A stretch of 64,000 nt of DNA from NCBI RefSeq assembly GCF_004801295.1, contig NZ_SSOC01000002.1, forward strand, positions 372,001-436,000, written 5' to 3'. The DNA is from Pseudothauera nasutitermitis (GTDB taxonomy: Bacteria; Pseudomonadota; Gammaproteobacteria; Burkholderiales; Rhodocyclaceae). The notes under the pieces are model-generated. The model saw only the letters and a list, made by a program, of their open reading frames with translations. It had not been told where the DNA came from and ran no database searches. Shown here piece by piece: positions 33,973-43,230 of this stretch. The position numbers and the translations under genes were made by a program. Positions within the stretch are counted from its first letter, which is position 1, and the number at the start of each line of letters is the position of its first letter.

Positions 33973-34902
33973 TCACCGCGCCCGCAACCACCTCGTTGGC
34001 AGCGTGGCGAGCAGCATGCCCAGCACGGCCACGCCCAAGGCGAGCAGTTGGGTGCCGTTGAGCGTTTCATCCAGCACCAGCACGCCGACCAAAGCGGCAG
34101 AAATCGGCAGCATCACGGTGAATACCCCGCCCTGCGCGGCGGGGATGGTTTTCAGGCCGGTCATCCATAGCCATACCGTCCACATGCAGGCGGCCAGCGC
34201 GTAGAACAGCAGCAGCACCCACACGCCGGGGGTGACCGCACCGAAATCGAAACGCAGCGCGAAGTAGAGGCCGAACGGGGTGGATAGCGCGAAGCCCCAC
34301 AGGTTGATCAGCGCGGTGATGCGCTTGGCGCTCAGCTTGCCGGTGAGTTTCTTGCCGATCACCGAATAGGCGGCTTCGCAGACCACGGCCGCCAGCAGCA
34401 GGGCCTTGCCCAGCAGGGCGCGGCCGCCGCTTCCGTCATCGGCGCCGCCGGCTTCGCCGCCGTAGCCGGCCATCGCCAGCAAGGCGATACCGAGCACCGC
34501 GCAGCCGATGGCGATCCAGGTGCGCGGGCTGATGCGTTCGTGCAGGAAGCCCCAGCTCATCAGCGCGATCACGGCGGGGATGGAGGCCATCACCACCCCG
34601 GCGGTCAGGGCGTTGGTGAGGCTGACGCCGGTGATCATGCAGATGGTGAACAGGAAGTTGCCGAGAAAGGATTCCAGGAACAGCAGGCGGCGGGTCTGCC
34701 CGCTCATCGCCTCCTCTTCCGCCGGGCGCTTCAGCCAGCCCAGCATGGCGACCCCGCCGATGCCAAAGCGCAGCCAGGCCAGCAGCAGTACCGGAAAGGT
34801 GGCCGCCAGCGGCTTGCTCAGCGCGACGTAGCTACCGACGAGCGCCATGCTGGATGCCAGGCAGAGCATGGCGATGGGGCGGGAGGTGGTGATCGAGGAC
34901 AT
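33973..34902 (-). CDS. DMT-superfamily (EamA) transporter
   Basis: A 309-residue membrane protein with two EamA repeats and about ten hydrophobic segments (PVLLLAWLRFGIGG, NALTAGVVMASIPAVIALMSW, VFTVMLPISAALVGVLVLDE). Such proteins export amino acids or small metabolites; the substrate cannot be read from the sequence. The start at 34902 removes a charged, non-membrane extension of the open frame. Confidence 0.88.
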   Translation of the reverse strand: MSSITTSRPIAMLCLASSMALVGSYVALSKPLAATFPVLLLAWLRFGIGGVAMLGWLKRPAEEEAMSGQTRRLLFLESFLGNFLFTICMITGVSLTNALTAGVVMASIPAVIALMSWGFLHERISPRTWIAIGCAVLGIALLAMAGYGGEAGGADDGSGGRALLGKALLLAAVVCEAAYSVIGKKLTGKLSAKRITALINLWGFALSTPFGLYFALRFDFGAVTPGVWVLLLFYALAACMWTVWLWMTGLKTIPAAQGGVFTVMLPISAALVGVLVLDETLNGTQLLALGVAVLGMLLATLPTRWLRAR

Positions 34903-35101
34903 GGGGAGGACACCAGCTGCACCGCCACGGCGTGCACCGGAATGGCGCACACCGGGCAGGCAAAGGCTGCATTCTGCCATCGCCGCCGGACTCCATGAGA
35001 GTCGCCGCAACAGCACCGCCCCCTGCCCCGCTCGCCTTTCGTCTGCCGGCCGTTGTGGCGCATCATGGCGGACGGCAAGTCTTGGCGGGAGCGTTTTTTC
35101 G

Positions 35102-36229
35102 ATGGCAGGTAGACAGGATGTGGCGCGCTTCATCGCCAATTATCGCGACGAAACCGACAGCGCGGCCTTGTACCGGGCGATGGCGGAAGCGGAACCCCAG
35201 GGGGAGATCGCCGAGGTCTATCGGCGGCTGGCGCGGGTCGAGGAAACCCATGCGGAATTCTGGCGGCGGCGCATCGAGCAGGCTGGCGGCCGCGCACCGC
35301 AGGGCATCGGCTGGCGCACCCGGGTGCTGATCTGGGCCAGCCGGCGTTTCGGCGCGCAGAGCGTGCTGCCGCTGGTGGCCGACGACGAGGCGCGCAACCG
35401 TACGATGTACGACGGGCAGCAGGAAGCCGCCGGCACCGCGCTGCCGGAGCAGGAACGCTCCCACGCGCGCATGTTGTCGCTGCTGGCCAGCCGCTCCAGC
35501 CGGGGCTGGAACGGTGCGGCCTACTCGCGCCTGGAAGGCCGCCACGGCGCGGGCGCCGCCAACAACCTGCGCGCCATGGTGCTCGGTGCCAACGACGGGC
35601 TGGTGTCGACCTTCTGCCTGATCATGGGGGTGGCCGGTTCGGCCGCCAGCGCGCAGACCCTGCTCGCCGCCGCGCTGGCCGGCATGCTGGCGGGCGCCTG
35701 CTCGATGGCGATGGGCGAATGGATCTCGGTGCAGAGCGCGCGCGAACTGCAGGAAAGGCAGATCGCCAGCGAGGCCGAGGAACTGGCCGAAGTGCCCGCC
35801 GAGGAGCAGGAAGAGCTGACGCTGATCTATCAGGCCAAGGGCTTCAGCGCCGAAGAGGCGCGCCAGATCGCCGCGCGGGTGATCGGCGACAAGGATTCGG
35901 CGCTGGAAACCCTGGTGCGCGAGGAGCTGGGCATCAACCCGGACGACCTCGGCGGCTCGCCGATGGCCGCTGCGGCCTCGTCCTTTCTGGTGTTCATCGT
36001 CGGCGCCTTGATTCCGGCGCTGCCGATGTTCCTGGTGGCCGACGACCAGCTCGTGCTCGCCAGCCTGCTGGCCTCGGCCACCGGCCTGTTCGCGCTGGGC
36101 GCGGCCATCGCGGTGTTCACCGGCAAGCACCCGCTGTTCTCCGGCCTGCGCCAACTGGCGATCGGCCTGGGCGCGGCCGGCGTCACCTACGGCATCGGGC
36201 ACCTGTTCGGCGTCGCGGTGGGCGGCTGA
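35102..36229 (+). CDS. mbfA: MbfA-like ferritin-like/VIT1 fusion, iron or manganese exporter
   Basis: A 375-residue fusion. Residues 1-140 are a ferritin-like (erythrin) domain with diiron-type motifs (ARVEETHAEFW, PEQERSHARML). The rest is a VIT1/CCC1 transporter domain opening with NNLRAMVLGANDGLVSTF and containing about five helices plus a charged cytosolic segment (QERQIASEAEELAEVPAEEQ). Membrane-bound ferritin A exports iron to prevent overload. The ATG at 35102 opens the ferritin-like domain directly. Confidence 0.9.
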   Translation: MAGRQDVARFIANYRDETDSAALYRAMAEAEPQGEIAEVYRRLARVEETHAEFWRRRIEQAGGRAPQGIGWRTRVLIWASRRFGAQSVLPLVADDEARNRTMYDGQQEAAGTALPEQERSHARMLSLLASRSSRGWNGAAYSRLEGRHGAGAANNLRAMVLGANDGLVSTFCLIMGVAGSAASAQTLLAAALAGMLAGACSMAMGEWISVQSARELQERQIASEAEELAEVPAEEQEELTLIYQAKGFSAEEARQIAARVIGDKDSALETLVREELGINPDDLGGSPMAAAASSFLVFIVGALIPALPMFLVADDQLVLASLLASATGLFALGAAIAVFTGKHPLFSGLRQLAIGLGAAGVTYGIGHLFGVAVGG

Positions 36230-36297
36230 GCGCAGGACGGGCGGAGGCGCCACCGCGCCTCCCGCCATGAATGGCGGGGCTTGCGCTCGAACCGTGG

Positions 36298-36816
36298 TCA
36301 AGCATCGCGCCATGCGACGCGCAGCGGTCTGTCCATCCAGCAATAGTGGATCGGGCCGAGGCGCCAGGGCAGCCTGTCGAGCAGCACATCATACGCACGC
36401 GCTTCCACCCGCAGATGCCAGCACTCCTCTTGCTGCGACAACCCGCCCTGGCGCTGCAGGAAGGACTGACGCAGCCCCTCCAGGGAGGTGGCCCCCACTG
36501 CCGTCCAATTCTGGCGCATGCCGTGGAGCATCTGCTCGACGGTATTGCATTCATGCCCGCTCAGTTCGCCAGTGCTGCCCAATTGCCAGCCGGGGTCGAT
36601 TCCGCAAAGCACCTTGCCGAGCACCAGGCCGGAATCGTCTGCCTGGTTTTCTCCATACACCATGAACTGCAGCAAGCGCACCGCGCGCGCCGCTGCCGTG
36701 GAATCCACGAATCCGCTCTCGGTGGACAGATTGAGCATGGAGAACAGGCACGGCAGAAAAGGCCCCGCCAGCACCTGGCCCGCATCGCCGATTGACCAGC
36801 CGTTTTCTTCGGACAT
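36298..36816 (-). CDS. Short protein matching the C-terminal part of contractile injection system tape-measure proteins
   Basis: A 172-residue protein. Its blocks (IGDAGQVLAGPFLPCLFSML, FVDSTAAARAVRLLQFMVYG, LVLGKVLCGI, SLEGLRQSFLQRQGGLSQQEECWHLRVEARAYDVLLDRLPW) match the conserved C-terminal region of the CIS tape-measure family, in which full proteins are many hundred residues long. Only this tail is present, with its own ATG after a GGCGGG ribosome site. It follows the sheath gene by 84 bases. It may be a remnant or a free-standing chaperone-like piece. Confidence 0.65.
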   Translation of the reverse strand: MSEENGWSIGDAGQVLAGPFLPCLFSMLNLSTESGFVDSTAAARAVRLLQFMVYGENQADDSGLVLGKVLCGIDPGWQLGSTGELSGHECNTVEQMLHGMRQNWTAVGATSLEGLRQSFLQRQGGLSQQEECWHLRVEARAYDVLLDRLPWRLGPIHYCWMDRPLRVAWRDA

Positions 36817-36900
36817 GTTCCCGCCTTTTTCCGGCCGATTACCCGGAACGCTCGAATGGTTCGCCGGGGCGGCCCGCCGGTGCCTCCACACAAGCCGCCG

Positions 36901-38340
36901 TCATGAGCTCTCCATCTGCTGCTGGAGGGCGATCTCGATGAATTCGGCCGGCCACCTCAGGGCAACCAGCACGGAGACCCGCAGGGTGCCTTCCAGGATG
37001 TCTTCCGGCGTCATGGTCTCGCCAAGACCGACGCGCACCGAGAACGCATCGCTGGGCACGGCGCCGGCAAGCCCTCCCGCCTTCCAGATGCCGATCAGAA
37101 AATTCGACACCATGGACCTGACCGTCACCCAGGTACTCGCGGTGTTGGGCTCGAAGACGTAAGCCTTGCAGGCGAGCCGGATCGATTCTTCCAGCATGAT
37201 CGCCGTGCGCCGGACGTTGACGTAGCGCCAGTCGAGGCTGTTGCCGTCCAGCGTGCGAGCGCCCCAGACCAGGGTGCCCACCCCATCGAAGAAGCGGATG
37301 GCATTGATCGATTTGCCATCCAGGCTCACGCTCATGCCGTCCTGCTCCTGGCTGGAAAGCATGACGGCAGGAATTCTTGCCATGGAAACCGGGACGTTGG
37401 CGGGCGCTTTCCAGACGCCCTCGGTGCAATCGACCTGCGCGTAGATGCCCGCCATGGCACCACTGGGCGGAAGCAGGTTGAGGCGTTCCACGATGTCCTC
37501 CACCACCGTCCGGAAGACCCGGCTCATTGCGCGCATCTGCCGCTCGTCAAGCTGCTCCCTCGGGATGCCAAGCTCTTCCTCGACCCTCGTCAGCAGCAGC
37601 TCCGCGTTTTCGATGTTATGCAGGCCGAAGTCCTTCGATTCCACGGCGGAGGTGTGCAGCCAGGGATAGTAGGCCGCGCCGTGGCCGAGGTGTTCGGTAC
37701 CGATGGCATCGCGAAAATTCCGGATCGCATCCCGCTCCGGGTCGAAGCCGTTTTCATGTTCGGCGGGGACGTCGAGGATGGCGAAACGCTTGGGGGCGTG
37801 CCCCCCGCAGAACGCCAGAACCGCCCGCTGCAGGGCCGCGCACTCCTGGTCGTTCAACAGCACGGCGTCGGGCACGGCCACCAGCATCGGCTCCCCTTCC
37901 TGGCGCAACGGCGCAAGGCCGCCTTCGAGCGCCTGCAGCTCGACGCCTTCCCGATAATCGCCGACGGAGACCACGTAGCATGGCCCGCCGCCATTGGCGA
38001 AGAACAGGCACATGCTGTAGTACAACAGATGGCCCACGGAAACCCGGTGCAGGCAGTAGTCCTCGCCGAGATGGGAAAAGACCGTTCTGCCGGCGGAATC
38101 CGCCGCCTTCCGGCGGATTTCGAATCTGGGCAGCGGGGCCCCGCCAAAGCATTCCCGGTATTCGGCCAGGCTGGAAATCCGATACGGGCGGTTTCTCAGC
38201 GATTTCCCTTGGGAATCGGCTTTTTCGGTGTACCCGATGAAAGCCGGAACCGCCGTATCCACCGCGGCGGCGCTGGTTGGAAAGTCATCCTTTTCCAGGA
38301 TGTATACACCGGGGGTTTTGCAAGCACCGGGCGGCGTCAT
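36901..38340 (-). CDS. Phage tail sheath-like protein of contractile injection system type
   Basis: A 479-residue contractile sheath protein. The N-terminus (KTPGVYILEKDDFPTSAAAVDTAVPAFIGYTEKA) is the opening typical of Afp/PVC-like eCIS sheaths. The C-terminal sheath core includes GVWKAPANVPV, INAIRFFDGVGTLVWGARTL, YVNVRRTAIMLEESI and the terminal WPAEFIEIAL strand region. It is full length. No tube, baseplate, spike, cap or AAA+ gene lies nearby, which is highly unusual for a sheath. Confidence 0.88.
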   Translation of the reverse strand: MTPPGACKTPGVYILEKDDFPTSAAAVDTAVPAFIGYTEKADSQGKSLRNRPYRISSLAEYRECFGGAPLPRFEIRRKAADSAGRTVFSHLGEDYCLHRVSVGHLLYYSMCLFFANGGGPCYVVSVGDYREGVELQALEGGLAPLRQEGEPMLVAVPDAVLLNDQECAALQRAVLAFCGGHAPKRFAILDVPAEHENGFDPERDAIRNFRDAIGTEHLGHGAAYYPWLHTSAVESKDFGLHNIENAELLLTRVEEELGIPREQLDERQMRAMSRVFRTVVEDIVERLNLLPPSGAMAGIYAQVDCTEGVWKAPANVPVSMARIPAVMLSSQEQDGMSVSLDGKSINAIRFFDGVGTLVWGARTLDGNSLDWRYVNVRRTAIMLEESIRLACKAYVFEPNTASTWVTVRSMVSNFLIGIWKAGGLAGAVPSDAFSVRVGLGETMTPEDILEGTLRVSVLVALRWPAEFIEIALQQQMESS

Positions 38341-38449
38341 GGGAGGCCCTCATTTCGACTGGAATCGAATTGTAGACAGCATAGCGCTGCCACACGCGCC
38401 GGGCGCCGCCGGCCGGGAGGGCCCGATGGAACGCCCGGCTCCGGCCGGA

Positions 38450-39550
38450 TCAGCCACGCAGCGCCTTGCGCCGACGGCCCTCGGCATCGGCCACCTTGAG
38501 CGCGGCGAGCACGCGCTGCGGGGTGATTTCCGTGGGTTCGTTGTGGATGGTCTCGCCCGGCACGCAGGCCGCCGCGGCGGCGATCAGCAATTGCTCCCCG
38601 GTGACCTTGCCCAGGCCGATGTCGGCCAGCGTGGTGGGCAGGCCCACGGCTTCGCTGAAGTCGAACACGGTTTCGATGAGTTCGGGCTTCTGGTCGGCCA
38701 GGAACATCATGGCCTGGATGCCGATGGCGACTTTCTCGCCGTGCCAGGCGTGATGGCTTTCCGGCAGCGCGGTGAGGCCGTTGTGGATGGCGTGCGCTGC
38801 CGCCAGGCCGCCGCTTTCGAAGCCCAGGCCGGAGAGCAGCGTGTTGGCCTCGACGATGTGCTCCAGCGCCGGGGTGACCACGCCCTGCTCCGCGCTCAGT
38901 TTGGCGAGCGGGCCGTACTCCAGCAGGGTTTCATGGCACAGCCGGGCCAGCGCGTAGGCGGTGAGCGGGCCCTGCCGGCCGGTCATGTTGCTGCCGCGCG
39001 TGGCACGGCAGTGGTCGGCTTCGAACCAGGTGGCGAAGGCATCGCCCATGCCGGCGACCAGCAGGCGCACCGGCGCGCGCACGATGACGCCGGTGTCCAC
39101 CAGCACCACGTCCGGGTTGTGCGGCAGCACCAGATAGCGCTTGAAGCTGCCGTCCGGCTGGTAGATGACCGACAGCGCGCTGCACGGCGCATCGGTGGAC
39201 GCCAGCGTGGGCACGATGACGGTGCGTGCGCCCAGCGCGTAGGCCACCGCCTTGGCGGTATCCAGCGTCTTGCCACCGCCAATGCCGACGATGACGTCGG
39301 CGCCGTCCTTTTCCGCCTGCGTTTTCAGGCGGGCCACTTCCTCATCGGAGCATTCGCCGCCGAAGCGTACCGGCACCCAGGGCAGGTGCTGGCCCAGGCC
39401 GGTTTCGATTTCCGGCATCAGATGTTCGAGCACGAAGGGGTCGCAGATCAGCAGGGCCTTGCGGCCCTGGCGGGCGGTTTCCTCACCGAGCACGGCCAGC
39501 GCGCCCGCGCCTTGTACGTAGCGGCCAGGGAAGATCGCGGTGGTGATCAT
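38450..39550 (-). CDS. gldA: Glycerol dehydrogenase-family iron/zinc alcohol dehydrogenase
   Basis: A 366-residue NAD-dependent dehydrogenase of the GldA type, converting glycerol to dihydroxyacetone or acting on a related polyol. NAD binding is shown by VGIGGGKTLDTAKAVA (about 89-104) and TLASTDAPCS. The metal ligands are expected in GMGDAFATWFEA (Asp), AAHAIHNGL (His) and HAWHGEKVAIG (His). The length fits the family. It stands alone on its strand. Confidence 0.92.
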   Translation of the reverse strand: MITTAIFPGRYVQGAGALAVLGEETARQGRKALLICDPFVLEHLMPEIETGLGQHLPWVPVRFGGECSDEEVARLKTQAEKDGADVIVGIGGGKTLDTAKAVAYALGARTVIVPTLASTDAPCSALSVIYQPDGSFKRYLVLPHNPDVVLVDTGVIVRAPVRLLVAGMGDAFATWFEADHCRATRGSNMTGRQGPLTAYALARLCHETLLEYGPLAKLSAEQGVVTPALEHIVEANTLLSGLGFESGGLAAAHAIHNGLTALPESHHAWHGEKVAIGIQAMMFLADQKPELIETVFDFSEAVGLPTTLADIGLGKVTGEQLLIAAAAACVPGETIHNEPTEITPQRVLAALKVADAEGRRRKALRG

Positions 39551-39732
39551 GATGGATTCTCCTGTTGCGGCTTAGGGAATAATTCCAGTTTGCGCCTCCC
39601 ATACGGAGGCGTATTGACACGTATCAACCCACCCCCTCCCCTGCGCCTCAAAAACCTCCGCTTTGTGCCGTTAATACGGTTAGGCCGGCTTCTTGTCCGG
39701 CATAGCCAACCAAGCACCACGGGGCACACGCC

Positions 39733-40749
39733 ATGACTTCTCCACTGATCCCCCAGGGTATCTGGGCCAAGGCGGCTTCCACCCGCGAGGCTGCCGCGGG
39801 CAACGCCTCAACAACGGGCCGGCGCGCGGCCGAAGCGAATCGCACAGAAAGCGTCGCCCTGCCTTCCGTGCGCGTCACGCTCAGCAATACCGCGCAAAAG
39901 CAGATGAAGGCCTACCAAAGCCTGTCGGCAGCGTTCAACAAGGCCTTCGACGACATCCGCGAGGCGCGCAAGGCCAGCGCGCGCCAGCGCATCGAACAGA
40001 TCAAGCAGCGCATCGAAGTCCTGAAGAAGCTGGTCGCCGCGATGGGCGCGGCGGCCTCCAAGGCCGTGCTGCGCGAGATCAAGCAACTGGCCAGCGATCT
40101 GAAGCAGGCCGCCAGCACCCTGAAGGAAAGCAGCGGAAGCGCGGGCGGCTCGGCGGTGAGCGTCGGCAACGTGGCAGCCGCTGCCACGGAAGAAACCACC
40201 GGCTCCACCGCAGCCTCGGGCGCCGCCGGCGACACGGGCCAGGCGGAAGCCGCCGCAGCGACGGTGGCGGCGCAAGCAGCCGCCAGCGCGCCGCCGCCAG
40301 AGGCCGACCCCGACGCGGATCGAGGCGGCCAGGAAGCGGAAAAGCTCGCCGCTGCCGCCACGGAAGAAACGGAACAGCCCCCCGCAGACCAGGCCGTGGA
40401 CGGCGAGGAAGCTGCGCAGGATGCCGAGCAGCAGGCGCGCAGCGCCGCCGAGGAAAGCCGTACCGAGCGCCAGCGCGAGGCCAAACAGCGCGCGGAAGAC
40501 GCCAAGCTGATCCGCGATGCGATCCGCGAGTTGAAGGCCCTGCTGGCCATGGTCCGCCACGCGGCGCAGAACGACAAGGAAGCACGCAAGGACGTCGAAG
40601 CCATCGAAGCGATGATCCGCGACAGTGAGGAGGCCGCCCGCGACCTGGACGGGGGACTGCCTTCGATCGACGTCGCGGGCATCGACGCGGCGGCAGCCGA
40701 CGCGGGTGCCGGCATCGATGCGGCGGTCAGCGTGCCGGCCGCGCTGTGA
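39733..40749 (+). CDS. Ala/Glu-rich coiled-coil protein of unknown function
   Basis: A 338-residue hydrophilic protein. A lysine- and arginine-rich helical part (FDDIREARKASARQRIEQIK, KKLVAAMG) at about 70-135 is followed by an alanine-rich, low-complexity middle (145-235) and a second charged helix (ERQREAKQRAEDAKLIRDAIRELKALLAMVRH). No signal peptide or membrane segment was seen. Strong codon bias across the whole frame supports it as real. I do not recognise a family. Confidence 0.65.
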   Translation: MTSPLIPQGIWAKAASTREAAAGNASTTGRRAAEANRTESVALPSVRVTLSNTAQKQMKAYQSLSAAFNKAFDDIREARKASARQRIEQIKQRIEVLKKLVAAMGAAASKAVLREIKQLASDLKQAASTLKESSGSAGGSAVSVGNVAAAATEETTGSTAASGAAGDTGQAEAAAATVAAQAAASAPPPEADPDADRGGQEAEKLAAAATEETEQPPADQAVDGEEAAQDAEQQARSAAEESRTERQREAKQRAEDAKLIRDAIRELKALLAMVRHAAQNDKEARKDVEAIEAMIRDSEEAARDLDGGLPSIDVAGIDAAAADAGAGIDAAVSVPAAL

Positions 40750-40767
40750 GCCGGCGGCGGCCCGCCC

Positions 40768-41778
40768 TCATTCGTAGGTCAGTGCGCGCGTCTTGCCCCA
40801 GAACACCCGGTAGACGAACACCGTGTACGCCAGGATGGCCGGCACCACCAGCAGCGCGCCGATCAGGATGACCCACAGCCCCTGCGGATGCCCGGCGGCC
40901 TGCCAGATGTCCATGCGACCGATGACCATCTCCGGGAAGATGCTGTAGGCCAGCCCCTGGAAGGCCAGCAGGAAGATGCCCACCGTGCCGACGAACGGCG
41001 CCCAGCACCACGCATCGTTGCCGGCCGCCTGGCGGCTGGCCAGGCGCGGCAGGCCGACCCACAGGGCCAGCAGCAAGGCGGCGGTGACCACGGGCAGCGG
41101 CAGCACCAGCAGAAACTCCGGCAGCGTGAACCACTTGGCGGCGATGCGTTGGCTGACCAGCGGGGTGATCAGCGATACCGCCGCCACGCCCAGCGCCGCG
41201 CCCACCAGCGCGCGGCGGGCCCAGGCGCAGGCGCGCGCCTGCAAACGTCCTTCCCCCTTCATGATCAGCCAGGTAGCGCCGAGCAGCGCGTAGGCCGCCG
41301 CCAGCCCCACGCCGGCCAGCAGCGCGAAGATCCAGGCCAGCGCGCCGGGCGCGAAGCCGGTGAGGAAGCGCCCCAGCATCACCCCCTGCGCCAGCGCCGT
41401 GACCAGCGAACCGGCGGCGAACGCGGCATTCCACCAGCGCTTGTGGTCGGCATGCGCCTTGACGCGGAAATCGAAGGCCACGCCGCGCAGGATCAGGCCG
41501 ATCAGCATGATCGCCACCGGCAGGTAGAGCGCGCCCAGGATCACTCCGTTGGCGGTCGGGAAGGCCACCAGCAGCAGGCCGATGCCGAGCACCAGCCAGG
41601 TTTCGTTGGCATCCCAGAACGGCCCGATGGAGGCGATCATCCAGTCCTTTTCCTCTTCGCCGGCAAAGGGCAGCAGCAGGCCCACGCCCAGGTCGTAGCC
41701 GTCCAGCACCACGTAGAGCAGGATCGCCAGGGCCATCAGGGCGGCGAAGATCACCGGCAGCCAGTATGCTTCGTCCAT
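40768..41778 (-). CDS. cydB: Cytochrome bd-type ubiquinol oxidase subunit II
   Basis: A 336-residue membrane subunit with about nine helices. Diagnostic blocks are MDEAYWLPVIFAALMALAI, LDGYDLGVGLLLPF, DANETWLVLGIGLLLVAFP and GVAFDFRVKA. It pairs with CydA in the quinol oxidase that reduces oxygen with high affinity. Its start overlaps the cydA stop. No cydX-like small gene follows; the next bases belong to the convergent gene. Confidence 0.95.
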   Translation of the reverse strand: MDEAYWLPVIFAALMALAILLYVVLDGYDLGVGLLLPFAGEEEKDWMIASIGPFWDANETWLVLGIGLLLVAFPTANGVILGALYLPVAIMLIGLILRGVAFDFRVKAHADHKRWWNAAFAAGSLVTALAQGVMLGRFLTGFAPGALAWIFALLAGVGLAAAYALLGATWLIMKGEGRLQARACAWARRALVGAALGVAAVSLITPLVSQRIAAKWFTLPEFLLVLPLPVVTAALLLALWVGLPRLASRQAAGNDAWCWAPFVGTVGIFLLAFQGLAYSIFPEMVIGRMDIWQAAGHPQGLWVILIGALLVVPAILAYTVFVYRVFWGKTRALTYE

Positions 41779-43127
41779 CACACCGCCTCCTGTAGCGTTG
41801 TCGCGGCCACTTCCCCGCCGCCCTTGGCTGTCTTGCGCGCCAGGTGGAAGACCACCGAGACGTAGGCGATCAGCAGCACCACATAGACCGCCAGATACAT
41901 CAACAGCGAGGTGAGCACCATGCCGGCGGATACGCTGGAAGCCGCATCGGCGGTCTTCAGCACGCCATGCACCAGCCAGGGCTGGCGGCCGATCTCGGTG
42001 ACGTACCAGCCGGCCACCGTGGCGACCCAGCCGGAGAAGGTCATGCCCACCAGCACGCGCGCCAGCCACGGCCGCAGCTCGCCGCCCCGGCGCAGCTGCC
42101 AGGCGGCGGCCCAGGCGCTGGCGAGCATCAGCAGGCCCACGCCGACCATGATGCGGAAGCTCCAGAACACCTTGGCCACCGGCGGATGCTCGTCGCCGAA
42201 TTCGGACAGCCCGCGCAGTTCGCCGTCCCACTCGTGGGTGAGGATCAGGCTCGCCAGCCCGGGTACACCCAGCGCGTAGTCGTTGCTGCGCGTGGCCTCG
42301 TTGGGCAGGGCGAACAGCAGCAGCGGCGCGGCGCGCTCGGTGTGCCAGATGCCCTCGATGGCGGCAATCTTCTCCGGCTGGTGCTTCAGGGTGTTCAGGC
42401 CGTGCAGGTCGCCGACGAAGATCTGCAGCGGGATCAGACAGGCCGCCAGCACCACCCCGGTGCGCAGCGCTTTCTCCAGCCCGGCCGAACGCTCGCCGCG
42501 CAGCCAGCGGTAGGCCGAGATGCCGGCGATCAGGAAGGCGGTGGTCAGCCCGGAGGCGATCAGCATGTGGGTCAGCCGGTAGGGCATCGACGGATTGAAG
42601 ATGGCCGCCCACCAGTCGGTGATGATCGCCTGCCCATCGACCATCTCGAAGCCGGCCGGGGTCTGCATCCAGGAATTCAGCACCAGAATCCAGAATGCCG
42701 AGGCACTGGTGCCCAGCGCCACCAGCACAGTGGCCAGCGTGTGCACGCGGTTGGACACGCGCTGGCGGCCGAACAGCATCACGCCCAGGAAGGTCGCTTC
42801 CAGGAAGAAGGCGGTCATGATCTCGTAGGCCAGCAGCGGCCCGGCGATGTTGCCGACGGTTTCCATGTAGCCCGGCCAGTTGGTGCCGAACTGGAAGCTC
42901 ATGGTCACGCCGCTGACCACGCCCATCGCGAAGGTCAGCGCGAACACCTTCACCCAGAAGCCGTAGGCCTGCATCCAGGCCTCGTCTCCGCTGGCGTCGA
43001 AGCGCCGCTTGAAGTACAGCAGCACCCAGGCCAGCGCGATGCTGATGGTGGGAAACAGGATGTGGAAGGTGATGTTGGCGGCGAACTGGATGCGCGCCAG
43101 CACCAGGGAGTCGAGTTCCATCGGCAC
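41778..43127 (-). CDS. cydA: Cytochrome bd-type ubiquinol oxidase subunit I, short Q-loop form
   Basis: A 449-residue haem subunit. Conserved parts are FAANITFHILFPTISIALAW with a haem-ligand histidine, SFQFGTNWPGY, and GWYVTEIGRQPW near the quinol site. At 449 residues it lacks the long Q-loop insertion of the E. coli enzyme (about 520 residues), placing it with the short, CIO-like forms often resistant to cyanide. Cyanide resistance is inferred. Confidence 0.95.
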   Translation of the reverse strand: MPMELDSLVLARIQFAANITFHILFPTISIALAWVLLYFKRRFDASGDEAWMQAYGFWVKVFALTFAMGVVSGVTMSFQFGTNWPGYMETVGNIAGPLLAYEIMTAFFLEATFLGVMLFGRQRVSNRVHTLATVLVALGTSASAFWILVLNSWMQTPAGFEMVDGQAIITDWWAAIFNPSMPYRLTHMLIASGLTTAFLIAGISAYRWLRGERSAGLEKALRTGVVLAACLIPLQIFVGDLHGLNTLKHQPEKIAAIEGIWHTERAAPLLLFALPNEATRSNDYALGVPGLASLILTHEWDGELRGLSEFGDEHPPVAKVFWSFRIMVGVGLLMLASAWAAAWQLRRGGELRPWLARVLVGMTFSGWVATVAGWYVTEIGRQPWLVHGVLKTADAASSVSAGMVLTSLLMYLAVYVVLLIAYVSVVFHLARKTAKGGGEVAATTLQEAV

Positions 43128-43230
43128 CTCCTGCGGAACCGCTGCGCAGCGCGAAGCGTTCCTTCATTCTGAAAGCCGGGCCGACCCCTGGCTACCCAGG
43201 AGCGCCCTGCTCCGTCAGCCTTGTCCCACC

